A stretch of DNA of 64,000 nucleotides, from assembly GCF_012328925.1 (NCBI RefSeq), contig NZ_JAAXLS010000006.1, positions 62,001 to 126,000 of the forward strand, in the 5' to 3' direction. The translations under genes and the position numbers were made by a program. Position 1 is the first letter of the stretch; every line of letters starts with the position of its first letter. The DNA is from Amycolatopsis acididurans (GTDB lineage: Bacteria > Actinomycetota > Actinomycetes > Mycobacteriales > Pseudonocardiaceae). The notes under the pieces are model-generated. The model was not told the origin of the DNA. It searched no databases and saw only the letters and a list, made by a program, of their open reading frames with translations. Below, one piece after another: positions 41,619-50,380 of this stretch.

Positions 41619-42706
41619 TCGAGCAGGACGTGCTCGTGCCGGGCGTGCGCGCCCGCGCCGACGGCGCCGAGGCCGTCGAGCACGGGACGGCCCAGCGCTG
41701 ACACGAAGTTCGCGTCGCTGGCGCCGCCGACCGAGACCTCGCCGAGCGTGAGGCCGAGGTCGGCGGCGACCCCGTGCGCGATCTTGAACAGCCGCTCCGA
41801 CGCGGGGTTGGGCACCATGGGCGGCCGGTTCCACTCGCCGCGCACGCTCACTCGCGCCCGGGGATCCGACGGGGCCAGCGCGGCGAAGGCCGCGTCGAGC
41901 CGGGCGACCTCGTCGGTCAGGCCCACCCGCACATCGATCCCGCAGGTGGCCTCGCCGGCGACGACGTTGCGGCCGGTGCCGCCCGCGATCAGGCCGACGT
42001 TCACGGTGGTACCGGCGGCGGGGTCGGCCAGCCCCGCGATCCGGGGCACCAGCCCGGCCAGCTGATGAATGGCGCTCACCCCGGCGTCGGGCTCCAGCCC
42101 CGCGTGCGCCTCGATCCCGCGCACGGTGACGTCGAACAGACCGACGCCCTTGCGCCCGGTCTTGAGCGCACCGCCGAGCGAGGCCTCGAAGACGAGGGTG
42201 GCCCGCGCACCCTCGGACACGCGTTCGATATGCGGCCGTCCCGCCGGGCTGCCGATTTCCTCGTCACCGGTGAGCAGCAGTTTCACCGTCGGCGCCGGCA
42301 GGCCGAGTTTCCGCACGCAGCGCAGTCCCCACACGGCCTGCACCAGCCCGAGTTTCATGTCGAAGGCGCCCGGCCCGCTCGCCCGGGTGCCGGACACCTC
42401 GAACGGCCACTGCGCGAGCGTGCCCTCCGGCCACACCGTGTCGTAGTGGCACAGCAGCAGCACGACTTCGCCCGTCGTGCCGGGATAGGTCACCTCGAGC
42501 ACGTCGCCGTGCCCTCCGCCGTCGTGCCGGTGCAGCTCGCCGGGCGTGCCGAGGCGGTCGGCGAGCCACCGGTGGATCGCGGTGAGCCCCGCGTCGAGCA
42601 GGGCCTTGTCGTGGCTGGGGGTTTCGAGCCCGACCAGGGCACGCAGGTCCTCCGTCATCGCGGGCAGCGCGTCCTCGGCCCACACGTCGACGGTGGAACG
42701 TGCCAC
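41564..42706 (-). CDS. M20 family metallopeptidase (carboxypeptidase G2-like)
   Basis: A 380-residue M20 peptidase/deacylase. Metal ligands and catalytic residues are visible: His87 with Asp89 (CHYDTVWP), Asp116 (GAFDMKLG), Glu149-Glu150 (TGDEEIGSP), Glu174 (VFEASLGG), and a late His (HARHEHV). The dimerisation insert starts around residue 185. It resembles CPG2/ArgE-type enzymes that release glutamate or remove N-acyl groups; the substrate is not certain. GTG start. It is divergent from an HTH-only IclR-like gene. Confidence 0.9.
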   Translation of the reverse strand: MARSTVDVWAEDALPAMTEDLRALVGLETPSHDKALLDAGLTAIHRWLADRLGTPGELHRHDGGGHGDVLEVTYPGTTGEVVLLLCHYDTVWPEGTLAQWPFEVSGTRASGPGAFDMKLGLVQAVWGLRCVRKLGLPAPTVKLLLTGDEEIGSPAGRPHIERVSEGARATLVFEASLGGALKTGRKGVGLFDVTVRGIEAHAGLEPDAGVSAIHQLAGLVPRIAGLADPAAGTTVNVGLIAGGTGRNVVAGEATCGIDVRVGLTDEVARLDAAFAALAPSDPRARVSVRGEWNRPPMVPNPASERLFKIAHGVAADLGLTLGEVSVGGASDANFVSALGRPVLDGLGAVGAGAHARHEHVLLDHVPVRTALLAGLLTALA

Positions 42707-42774
42707 TTCAGGCTCCTTGGCTCGATTTGGGAGATATCATCTATCGGTATCCGGAAAGAATGTTGAAGGTGATC

Positions 42775-43053
42775 ATGACTGCGGACAGACCGGCGTCACC
42801 CTCGGTCGACCGCGCGCTGACGGTGCTGGAAGCTCTCGTGAGCGCCGGCGACGGGATGACCTTGAGTGGTCTCTCACGGGCCACCCGGATTCCGCTCGCC
42901 ACAACCGCCTCCATTGTCTATACCCTCGAAGAGCGCGGGTACGCCACACGACGAGTGGTCGGCCGCAGCCATTTCTGGCGGGCCACCTCCCGGTTGTACG
43001 AGCTCGCCGCCCCTCTGGCCACGGAGGCCCTTTCCTCCCCGACCGCACCGTGA
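42775..43053 (+). CDS. IclR-type helix-turn-helix protein lacking the effector domain
   Basis: A 92-residue protein containing only the IclR winged helix: SVDRALTVLEALVSAGDGMTLSGLSRATRIPLATTASIVYTLEERGYATRR, then GRSHFWRATSRLYELA and a stop. Full IclR proteins are about 250 residues. The ATG at 42775 has GAAGG five bases upstream. It might be the remnant of a full regulator or a genuine mini-regulator; the reading frame is intact and ends 7 bp before the antiporter gene, with which it may be co-transcribed. Confidence 0.7.
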   Translation: MTADRPASPSVDRALTVLEALVSAGDGMTLSGLSRATRIPLATTASIVYTLEERGYATRRVVGRSHFWRATSRLYELAAPLATEALSSPTAP

Positions 43054-43060
43054 ACGGCGA

Positions 43061-44917
43061 ATGCAGGTAGCCACCCAGATCCTCGGTCTCGTTGTGGTGG
43101 TACTGGTCGTGACGGGCATCGCGCGCCGTCTGGACTGGTCGCCGCCCTTGTTGCTCGTCGGTGTCGGCGTCGGCGTGTCGTTCATTCCCGGCGTGCCCGG
43201 CTACGAGCTCGATCCCGAGCTGGTGCTGGTCGGGTTGCTGCCGCCACTGCTGTACGCGTCCGCGATCCGCACGTCGCTGGTGGAGATCCGGGCCAACAAG
43301 ACGCCCATCGGCCTGCTCTCGGTCGGGCTGGTCGTGTTCACCACGCTCGCGGTCGGACTCGTGACGTGGACGGTGATCCCCGGACTGCCCCTGGCGGCCG
43401 GGTTCGCACTCGGCGCGGTCGTCGCCCCGCCGGACGCGGTCGCCGCGACGGCGGTCGCGCGGCGCGTGGGCATGCCGAGGCGGCTCGTGCGGATTCTGGA
43501 GGGCGAGAGCCTGCTCAACGACGCGGCGGCGCTGGTCGCGTTGCGCACGGCGATCGCCGCCATCGCCGGTGCGGTCACGATGTGGGAGGTCGGGCTCGAC
43601 TTCCTCGTCGCCGCGGTCGGCGGGGTGCTCGTCGGCGGGCTGATCGGCTGGGGCGCTTCGCTGCTGCGGAAGCGGATCCTGGACCCGGTGTTGGACACGG
43701 CGTGGTCGTTCGTGGTGCCCTTCGCGGCGTATCTCGTGGCGGAGGCGGCGCACGGTTCCGGAGTGCTCGCGGTCGTGGTCGCGGGCCTGATCATCGGGCA
43801 GCAGACCCCGCGCATGTCCTCGGGCCCGTCGCGGCTGGCGAGCAGGGTCAACTGGCAGACGATCCAGTTCCTGCTGGAGAACGCCGTGTTCCTGCTGATC
43901 GGCCTGCAGTTGCGGCGGATCGTGCAGGAGGTGGCCGACAGCGATCTGTCCGGTGCCTCGATCGCGGTCATCTGTGCCTGCGTGCTGGCGGCGACGATCC
44001 TGGCGCGCGTGGCGTGGATGTTCGCCACCGCGCTCGGGAGGCGGGTGCTGCCGAGTTCGTGGGTGCTGCCGTGGTCGTACTCCGCGGTGCTCGCGTGGGC
44101 GGGGATGCGGGGCGTGGTCACACTGGCGGCGGCGTTCGTGCTGCCGGCGAACACACCGGAGCGGGGCGTGCTGGTGCTCGCGGCCTTCGTCGTGGTCGCG
44201 GGAACGCTGGTGTTGCAGGGCACCACGCTGCCCAGGCTCGTGCGCAGGCTGGACCTGCCCGCGCCCGATCCGGGGGAGGACGCGCTCCAGGCGGCGGCCT
44301 TGCTGCACGACATGACGCGCGCCGGGCTGGAGCGCCTGGAGAAGGTGCGGACGGACTCGGACCCGGAGGACGTGATCGCCCGGTTGAAGGACAAGCAGGT
44401 GTACCGGTCGGATTCGGCCTGGGAACGGCTGGGGGCGGGCAGTAGCCTCGATGAGACGCCGAGTGCGGCCTACCGGCGGCTGCGGCGCGAGATGCTGGAC
44501 GCGGAGCGCGAGGTGATGCTGGACGCCCGCGATCGCGCCACCGTCGACGATGAGGTGCTGCGGCATGTTCTGCAGACATTGGACATCGAGGAGTCGATGT
44601 TGGAACCGAGCGAGCAAGCACCACAGGACACCGGCCGCGAGCTGCGCACCCCGGCGAACACCGCCGGTTCGTGCGAGCACCTGGCCAACGCCGGCGACGC
44701 CACGTCGGAGGCCACCGGCTGCGAGGACTGCCTGCGCGAGGGCACGACGTGGGTGCACCTGCGGCTGTGCCTGGAATGCGGCCACGTCGGCTGCTGCGAC
44801 TCGTCACCGGAACGCCACGCGTCGAAGCACTTCCACGACACCCGCCACCCCGTGATGCGCAGCTACGAGCCCGGCGAGAACTGGCGCTGGTGCTTCGTGG
44901 ACCGGCTGGTGGGCTGA
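43061..44917 (+). CDS. Na+/H+ antiporter (CPA1) with C-terminal UBP-type zinc finger
   Basis: A 618-residue protein. Residues 1-400 are a CPA1-type antiporter with about twelve helices; the ion-binding region shows ALGAVVAPPDAVAATAVARRVGMP and GESLLNDAAALV. A cytoplasmic helical linker (about 405-530) leads to a UBP-type zinc finger (538-618) with Cys538, His540, Cys554, Cys557, Cys570, Cys573, His575, Cys578 and a HASKHFHDTRHPV tail. In eukaryotes this finger binds the ubiquitin C-terminal Gly-Gly; in bacteria its ligand is unknown. ATG 43061 starts the first helix cleanly. Confidence 0.9.
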   Translation: MQVATQILGLVVVVLVVTGIARRLDWSPPLLLVGVGVGVSFIPGVPGYELDPELVLVGLLPPLLYASAIRTSLVEIRANKTPIGLLSVGLVVFTTLAVGLVTWTVIPGLPLAAGFALGAVVAPPDAVAATAVARRVGMPRRLVRILEGESLLNDAAALVALRTAIAAIAGAVTMWEVGLDFLVAAVGGVLVGGLIGWGASLLRKRILDPVLDTAWSFVVPFAAYLVAEAAHGSGVLAVVVAGLIIGQQTPRMSSGPSRLASRVNWQTIQFLLENAVFLLIGLQLRRIVQEVADSDLSGASIAVICACVLAATILARVAWMFATALGRRVLPSSWVLPWSYSAVLAWAGMRGVVTLAAAFVLPANTPERGVLVLAAFVVVAGTLVLQGTTLPRLVRRLDLPAPDPGEDALQAAALLHDMTRAGLERLEKVRTDSDPEDVIARLKDKQVYRSDSAWERLGAGSSLDETPSAAYRRLRREMLDAEREVMLDARDRATVDDEVLRHVLQTLDIEESMLEPSEQAPQDTGRELRTPANTAGSCEHLANAGDATSEATGCEDCLREGTTWVHLRLCLECGHVGCCDSSPERHASKHFHDTRHPVMRSYEPGENWRWCFVDRLVG

Positions 44918-45123
44918 GCCACCGAGTCCGGCACCAACCCAGTCAACAACGTAGCCGCCGTGTCACGGGCGCTTCGCGTCGCTGCGCGATGACCTTCGGC
45001 CACCCTGGACGCGACCCTCCCGGCGAAGTGCGGCTGGGGATCGGGGTTGGGGGAGGAGTGGGTTGCCGGGGCGCTCGGGCTGGGTGCGTGTTGGCGCGGC
45101 ACGAACCCGGCTCCTGGCACGCG

Positions 45124-45957
45124 CTAACTGCCCACCTCCTGCTGCGCGCCGGTGTGCGGATCGGCCTCCGGCAGGGTCTTTCCGGTCTCCAGCAACGTTT
45201 TCAGGCTCGACAGGATCGCCGGCCAGCCGCCCCGCAGCGCCTTCAGCATTTCGGTCTCGGTGTCGAAACCGTCGTGGCGCACCGTCAGCTTGACGGTGCG
45301 CCCGGCGGGCTCGATGTCGAAGCTGACCTTGGATCTCGGCTCCTTCCGGAGCTCGGCGAGATGTTCGGCGCTCCAGCCGAAATGTTCCGCATGCCGCGCC
45401 TGATAGTTGTGCCAGGTATAGACCAGTCGTCGGGGCGGATCGGACTCCAGCACGGTCTGGTCCAGATCCTCGAACTCCTCATCGCCCTCGCGCCAGAGTA
45501 TGCGCGAGCCGGCCTGCCAGTCGGATTTGAGTTCCGCGCCCCAGTACCGCTTGGTGAACGCGGGCTCGGTCAGCGCCTTCCAGAGTTGTTCCGGCGTGGT
45601 TTCGATGTAGGTGACGTAGACGAATTCGGGGTTGTTCACGGGTTTGTCCTCCAGGGCTCGTTTGAGGTCGGCGAGCGCGTGCGCGCGCTCGCGGTGGTAG
45701 GGGGCGATCCAGCGTTCGCTGATGTAGTTGATCGGCGCCGCGTTCAGGTAGTGCAGCTTCGTGCGGCCACTGCGCTCCGTCGTCACGAGCGAGGCCTCTT
45801 CGAGTACGGCCAGGTGCTTGGTGACGGCCTGCCGTGTCATGTCCAGGCCCGCGCACAGCTCGTTCAGGGTCTGGCCGTTTCGCTCGTTGAGACTGTCGAG
45901 GAGCTGCCGTCTGCTCGGGTCGGCCAGCGCCCGGAACACGGCGTCGAACTCGCTCAT
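45124..45957 (-). CDS. ArsR-type regulator fused to SRPBCC (AHSA1) domain
   Basis: A 277-residue two-domain protein. Residues 1-95 are an ArsR winged helix (FDAVFRALADPSRRQLLDSLNERNGQTLNELCAGLDMTRQAVTKHLAVLEEASLV), and residues 115-265 are an AHSA1/SRPBCC ligand-binding fold (FVYVTYIETTPEQLWKALTEPAFTKRYWGAELKSDW). Such fusions sense hydrophobic small molecules. ATG 45957 is preferred over a TTG four codons earlier. It is divergent from the radical SAM gene; overlapping dyads between them may be its operator. The 206 bp on its other side (44918-45123) hold no gene I can support. Confidence 0.87.
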   Translation of the reverse strand: MSEFDAVFRALADPSRRQLLDSLNERNGQTLNELCAGLDMTRQAVTKHLAVLEEASLVTTERSGRTKLHYLNAAPINYISERWIAPYHRERAHALADLKRALEDKPVNNPEFVYVTYIETTPEQLWKALTEPAFTKRYWGAELKSDWQAGSRILWREGDEEFEDLDQTVLESDPPRRLVYTWHNYQARHAEHFGWSAEHLAELRKEPRSKVSFDIEPAGRTVKLTVRHDGFDTETEMLKALRGGWPAILSSLKTLLETGKTLPEADPHTGAQQEVGS

Positions 45958-45972
45958 CGGAACAGGCAACTT

Positions 45973-46005
45973 CGCGGTTGCATGAATGCAAGGTAGGCAA
46001 CCGCG
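45973..46005. promoter_or_regulatory. Nested inverted repeats, candidate ArsR-SRPBCC operator
   Basis: CGCGGTTGC (45973-45981) and its exact complement (45997-46005) enclose a second dyad, TTGCAT-GA-ATGCAA (45978-45991). The site starts 15 bp upstream of the arsR-like start codon, a position suited to autorepression. Confidence 0.5.
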
Positions 46006-46022
46006 AGGTTCCCTGTCAAGGG

Positions 46023-46051
46023 TTGACAGGCGATCGAACGCATGTTCGACT
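46023..46051 (+). promoter_or_regulatory. Promoter containing a perfect LexA SOS box
   Basis: TTGACA (46023-46028) is a consensus -35; 17 bp on, TCGACT (46046-46051) is a weak -10, which would put the start point at about the GTG start codon 46058 (leaderless). TCGAAC-N4-GTTCGA at 46034-46049 matches the mycobacterial/actinobacterial LexA box exactly and fills the spacer and -10. A further dyad CCTGTCA-N5-TGACAGG (46012-46030) overlaps the -35. Confidence 0.8.
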
Positions 46052-46057
46052 GGTCGT

Positions 46058-47518
46058 GTGAGGTGGGAGAGTCAGAAGGCGGACGCGCAGCAGGCATTGA
46101 TCGGCCTCGACGGACTGGTCCGCTCCGTGCGTTCGCCGGAGTTCGCGGGCATCACGTTCCACGAGGTGCGGGCGCGCTCGGTGCTGAACAAGGTGCCCGG
46201 CCAGTCCCAGGTTCCGTTCGGCTGGACGGTGAACCCGTACCGCGGCTGCTCCCACGCGTGCCGGTACTGCCTGGGCGGCGACACGTCGATCCTGCTCGGG
46301 AACGGCCGCACCACACGGCTGGCCGACGTCCGGGCCGGCGACGAGATCTACGGCACCGAGGTGCGCGAGGGCGAGCGGCGGTACGTGCGCACCCGCGTGC
46401 TGGCGCACTGGTCCACCCGCAAGCTCGCGTACCGCGTCGTCCTGGCTGACGGGACGAAACTGGAGGCCAGCGGCGATCACCGGTTCCTGACCGAGCACGG
46501 CTGGACGTACGTGGCCGGGCGGCGGCCGCACCTCACGCCGGCCGACCGGCTGCTGGGCCCCGGCCCCGAAGTGCCGGAGCCGGGCACGATCGTGGGACCC
46601 GGCCCGGCGCTCGACGTCGTGACGGTCGAGCCGCTCGGGCTCGAGCTGCCGATGTTCGACATCACCACGGGCACCGGGGATTTCGTCGCGGACGGTGTCC
46701 TCAGCCACAACTGCTTCGCCCGCAACACCCACACCTACCTCGACTTCGACGCCGGGCACGACTTCGACAGCCAGGTGGTCGTGAAGGTCAACGCCCCGGA
46801 GGTGCTCGCGTCGCAGCTGCGCAAACCGGGCTGGACGCGCGAGCACGTGGCGATGGGCACCAACACCGATCCCTACCAGCGCGCCGAAGGCCGCTACCAG
46901 CTGATGCCCGGCATCATCCGCGCCTTCGCCGACAACGGCACCCCGTTCTCGATCCTCACCAAGGGCACCACGCTCAACCGCGATCTGCCGTTGCTGCGCT
47001 CGGTCTCCACGGAGGTCGACGTCGGCCTCGGCGTGTCGATCGCGCTGCTGGACCGCGACCTGCAACGCGACCTCGAACCCGGCACGCCCAGCCCGCAGGC
47101 CCGCCTCGAACTCGTGCGCCGCATCCGCGACGCCGGGCTGCCGTGCGGCGTGATGATCGCGCCCGTGCTGCCCGGCCTCACCGATTCCACCGGGCAACTG
47201 GACGAACTGCTCGCCGAGGTCGCCGCCACCGGGGCCACCAGCGCCACCGTGCTGGCACTGCACCTGCGGCCGGGCGCGCGCGAGTGGTTCGCGCACTGGC
47301 TGGGACGCGAACATCCCGGGCTCGTCCCGCGCTACCGCGAGATCTACGGCAAGGGCAGCTACGCCGGCGGCCGCTACCGGCGCCTGCTGGCGGCGAGGGT
47401 GGGGCCGTTGCTGCGGCGCCACGGTTTCGCCCGCGAGAACAGGGAAGCCGATCATCGCCTGCCGGAGCAGCGGGCCGCGGAGGAGGAGCCCCGCGCGGAG
47501 CAGATGAAGCTGCTCTGA
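46058..47518 (+). CDS. Rv2578c-family radical SAM protein containing an intein
   Basis: A 486-codon gene; after splicing about 338 residues. The host protein has the radical SAM core: [20 protein letters not shown], the cluster motif [38 protein letters not shown] and [14 protein letters not shown], colinear with M. tuberculosis Rv2578c (spore photoproduct lyase-like group). The motif is interrupted after the Tyr by a 148-residue intein, so the iron-sulfur site forms only after splicing. GTG 46058 is chosen because homologues begin (M/V)RW. The promoter carries a perfect SOS box, implying a DNA-damage role; the actual reaction is unknown. Confidence 0.92.
   Translation: MRWESQKADAQQALIGLDGLVRSVRSPEFAGITFHEVRARSVLNKVPGQSQVPFGWTVNPYRGCSHACRYCLGGDTSILLGNGRTTRLADVRAGDEIYGTEVREGERRYVRTRVLAHWSTRKLAYRVVLADGTKLEASGDHRFLTEHGWTYVAGRRPHLTPADRLLGPGPEVPEPGTIVGPGPALDVVTVEPLGLELPMFDITTGTGDFVADGVLSHNCFARNTHTYLDFDAGHDFDSQVVVKVNAPEVLASQLRKPGWTREHVAMGTNTDPYQRAEGRYQLMPGIIRAFADNGTPFSILTKGTTLNRDLPLLRSVSTEVDVGLGVSIALLDRDLQRDLEPGTPSPQARLELVRRIRDAGLPCGVMIAPVLPGLTDSTGQLDELLAEVAATGATSATVLALHLRPGAREWFAHWLGREHPGLVPRYREIYGKGSYAGGRYRRLLAARVGPLLRRHGFARENREADHRLPEQRAAEEEPRAEQMKLL
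46268..46711 (+). other. Mini-intein in the radical SAM Cx3Cx2C motif
   Basis: A 148-residue in-frame insert. Block A starts at the nucleophile Cys ([21 protein letters not shown]), block B is [11 protein letters not shown], block F is [17 protein letters not shown], and block G ends VLSHN, followed by Cys+1 of the C-extein ([11 protein letters not shown]). Cys1, the block B His and terminal His-Asn/Cys are all present, so it should splice. No LAGLIDADG or HNH endonuclease is present, so it can no longer home by itself. Cys+1 becomes the third cluster cysteine of the spliced protein. Confidence 0.93.
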
Positions 47519-47613
47519 GAAACCTGGTGGCGGGCACGTGGGCTACGTTCGTTAGCCTTTATCTGCATTCTGTCGCAGTTAGCATGATGATCCTTTCAAG
47601 GAGAGCAACCGCA

Positions 47614-49386
47614 GTGCTTCGCACCCACGACGCCGGCACCCTGCGTGCCGAGCACGCCGGCCAGATCGTCACGCTCACCGGGTGGGTCGCCCGGCGGCGC
47701 GATCACGGCGGGGTGATCTTCATCGATCTGCGGGACGCCACCGGGGTCGCACAGGTGGTCTTCCGCGAGGGCGAGATGGCCGAACGCGCCCACCACCTGC
47801 GGTCGGAGTTCTGCGTCAAGGTCACCGGCGAGGTCAGCAGGCGCCCCGAGGGCAACGAGAACAGCGAGATCCCCACCGGCCAGATCGAGGTGCTGGCCAC
47901 CGCGCTGGAGGTGCTCTCGGAGTCCGCGGTGCTGCCCTTCCCGATCGACGACCGGGTCGACGTCGGCGAGGAGATCCGCCTCAAGTACCGCTACCTCGAC
48001 CTGCGCCGCAGCGGGCCCGCGTTCACCATGCGGCTGCGCAGTGAGGTCAACCGCGTCGCCCGCGAGGTGCTGCACGCCCAGGACTTCGTGGAGATCGAGA
48101 CGCCGACCATGACCCGCTCCACGCCGGAGGGCGCGCGGGACTTCGTCGTCCCCGCCCGGTTGCGTCCCGGCGCCTGGTACGCGCTGCCGCAGTCGCCGCA
48201 GCTGTTCAAGCAGCTGCTCATGGTCGGTGGCATGGAGCGCTACTACCAGATCGCGCGCTGCTACCGCGACGAGGACTTCCGCGCCGACCGCCAGCCCGAG
48301 TTCACCCAGCTCGACATCGAGATGAGCTTCGTCGAGCAGGACGACGTGATCAAGGTCGGCGAGGACGTCGTCGCGGCGCTGTGGAAGCTGATCGGGCACG
48401 AGGTGCCGCGGCCGTTCGCGCGCATGACCTACGCCGACGCGATGGCCAAGTACGGCACGGACAAGCCGGACCTGCGCTTCGGCCTGGAAATCACCGAGCT
48501 GACCGACTACTTCGCCGACACGCCCTTCCGCGTCTTCCAGGCGCCCTACGTCGGTGCCGTGGTGATGCCGGGTGGCGGCAGCCAGCCGCGCCGCCAGCTC
48601 GACGCGTGGCAGGAGTGGGCCAAACAGCGCGGCGCGAGGGGCCTCGCCTACGTGCTCATCGGCGAGGACGGCACGCTCTCCGGCCCGGTCGCCAAGAACA
48701 TCTCCGAGGCCGAGCGCGAGGGACTCGCCGAGGCCGTCGGCGCGAAGCCGGGCGACTGCGTCTTCTTCGCCGCGAGCAGGCCGAAGGACGCCCGTGCCCT
48801 GCTCGGCGCGGCCCGCGTCGAGATCGGCCACCGCCTCGGCATGATCGATGAGAACGAGTGGTCGTTCGTGTGGGTCGTGGACGCGCCGCTGTTCGAGCCC
48901 GCGGACGAGACCGACGACGTGGCGGTCGGCTCCGGCAAATGGACCGCGGTGCACCACGCGTTCACCTCGCCGACCCCGGAGTGGATCGACAAGTTCGAGC
49001 AGGACCCGGGCAGCGCGCTGGCCTACGCCTACGACATCGTCTGCAACGGCAACGAGATCGGCGGCGGCTCCATCCGTATTCACCGCGCGGACGTGCAGAA
49101 GCGCGTGTTCGAGGTGATGGGCCTTTCCGAGGCCGAGGCGCAGGAGAAGTTCGGCTTCCTGCTCGACGCCTTCCAGTTCGGCCCGCCGCCGCACGGCGGC
49201 ATCGCGTTCGGCTGGGACCGCATCACGATGCTGCTGGCCAAGGCCGAATCGCTGCGTGACGTGATCGCGTTCCCGAAGACCGGTGGCGGCTACGACCCGC
49301 TCACCGGCGCGCCGGCGCCGATCACCGCGCAGCAGCGCAAGGAGGCCGGGATCGACGCCAAGCCCCCGGTCAAGCCCGCCTCCTGA
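47614..49386 (+). CDS. aspS: Aspartate--tRNA ligase
   Basis: A 590-residue bacterial-type class IIb synthetase. The N-terminal OB fold reads [25 protein letters not shown]; motif 2 is [20 protein letters not shown]; the GAD insert spans about residues 290-420; motif 3 is [13 protein letters not shown]. It charges tRNA-Asp in the cytoplasm; whether it also charges tRNA-Asn cannot be read directly here. GTG 47614 has AAGGAG upstream and matches the family start (LRTHDAGTL). No T-box leader is visible in the 95 bp before it. Confidence 0.97.
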   Translation: MLRTHDAGTLRAEHAGQIVTLTGWVARRRDHGGVIFIDLRDATGVAQVVFREGEMAERAHHLRSEFCVKVTGEVSRRPEGNENSEIPTGQIEVLATALEVLSESAVLPFPIDDRVDVGEEIRLKYRYLDLRRSGPAFTMRLRSEVNRVAREVLHAQDFVEIETPTMTRSTPEGARDFVVPARLRPGAWYALPQSPQLFKQLLMVGGMERYYQIARCYRDEDFRADRQPEFTQLDIEMSFVEQDDVIKVGEDVVAALWKLIGHEVPRPFARMTYADAMAKYGTDKPDLRFGLEITELTDYFADTPFRVFQAPYVGAVVMPGGGSQPRRQLDAWQEWAKQRGARGLAYVLIGEDGTLSGPVAKNISEAEREGLAEAVGAKPGDCVFFAASRPKDARALLGAARVEIGHRLGMIDENEWSFVWVVDAPLFEPADETDDVAVGSGKWTAVHHAFTSPTPEWIDKFEQDPGSALAYAYDIVCNGNEIGGGSIRIHRADVQKRVFEVMGLSEAEAQEKFGFLLDAFQFGPPPHGGIAFGWDRITMLLAKAESLRDVIAFPKTGGGYDPLTGAPAPITAQQRKEAGIDAKPPVKPAS

Positions 49387-49389
49387 CCG

Positions 49390-50334
49390 GTGCTGCATCT
49401 GCGGGTGGTGTGCCCGCCGGAGAAGACCGACGACGCGCTCGCGCTGCTGCGCCGCCGCACCGGGGTGGCGCACCTGATCGTGCATCGCGGTGTCGCCGTC
49501 GCTCCGGCGGGCGATCTGATCGAGGCCGACGTGGCCCGCGAGGCCGCCGACGAGGTCATCGACCTGCTGTGTGAGCAGGACATCGATCACGCCGGCGGGA
49601 TCACCCTCGAAGCGATCGACACGGCGCTGTCGGACGCGGCGGACGAGGCGGAGGAGGACGCGCCGGGCGAAGGTGCCGACGCCGTGGTGTGGCAGGAGCT
49701 GGTCAGCCGCACCGGCGAGGAGTCCCGGCTGAACGCGACCTTCCTGGCGTTTCTCACCATCGCGTGCCTGCTCGCCTCGGTCGGCGTGATCACCGATTCA
49801 CCCGTCACGATCGTCGGCGCGATGGTCGTGGGACCCGAGTTCGGCCCGCTCGCGGCGATGGCGGTCGGGCTCGTGCTGCGGCGATGGGACCTGCTGCGCC
49901 GCGCGGGTGCCGCGCTCGCCATCGGCTTCCCGGCCGCCGTCGTGGTCACTGCCGTGGTGACGCTGGCGTCGGAGGCCGTCGGGCTGCTGGACGTCAGAGC
50001 CATCCGCTCGGGCGCGCACCAGGTCGACTTCGTCTACGAGGTGGGCTGGTATTCGCTGATCGTGGCCCTGCTCGCGGGTGCGGCCGGCATGCTCGCCATG
50101 ACGTCGGCGAAATCGGCCGCGCTGGTCGGTGTCTTCATCTCCGTGACCACCGTGCCCGCGGCCGGGTACGTGGCCGTCGCGGCGGTGCTCGGGGACTGGC
50201 AGCGGGCGCTGGAATCGCTCGGCCAGCTGGTGGTCAACCTGGCCGGCATCGTGATCGCCGCGGCGGCCGTCCTGGCGCTGCGCCGGCGCGGGCAACGCGT
50301 CCGTGCGGGGGACCGCCCGCTGGCGCGTGGGTGA
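49390..50334 (+). CDS. DUF389 family membrane protein
   Basis: A 314-residue protein: a soluble N-terminal domain (LHLRVVCPPEKTDDALALLRRRTGVAHLIVHRGVAV) and a C-terminal DUF389 membrane domain with about six helices, including the conserved TDSPVTIVGAMVVGPEFGPLAA. Function unknown in the family. GTG 49390 begins 3 bp after aspS, so it is probably co-transcribed. Confidence 0.9.
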   Translation: MLHLRVVCPPEKTDDALALLRRRTGVAHLIVHRGVAVAPAGDLIEADVAREAADEVIDLLCEQDIDHAGGITLEAIDTALSDAADEAEEDAPGEGADAVVWQELVSRTGEESRLNATFLAFLTIACLLASVGVITDSPVTIVGAMVVGPEFGPLAAMAVGLVLRRWDLLRRAGAALAIGFPAAVVVTAVVTLASEAVGLLDVRAIRSGAHQVDFVYEVGWYSLIVALLAGAAGMLAMTSAKSAALVGVFISVTTVPAAGYVAVAAVLGDWQRALESLGQLVVNLAGIVIAAAAVLALRRRGQRVRAGDRPLARG

Positions 50335-50380
50335 AATCGTTGTGGTCGCTGGGGTGCGGCCGCTAGTAGGGTCGAACACG

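Noticed and set aside
39018..41834. 938-codon open frame on the minus strand opposite the MBL-fold and hydroxylase genes
   Set aside because: It is antisense to two genes with clear motifs; its translation is Arg/His/Pro-rich without any domain, a normal by-product of high GC at third codon positions.
44918..45123. Possible gene or RNA between the antiporter and the ArsR-SRPBCC gene
   Set aside because: No plausible start with ribosome site, no family-like translation and no strong hairpin; left as an unassigned 206-bp gap.
47519..47613. T-box riboswitch before aspS (and 57988-58044 before alaS)
   Set aside because: The leaders are too short (95 and 57 bp), and no T-box sequence, specifier stem or terminator/antiterminator pair is visible.
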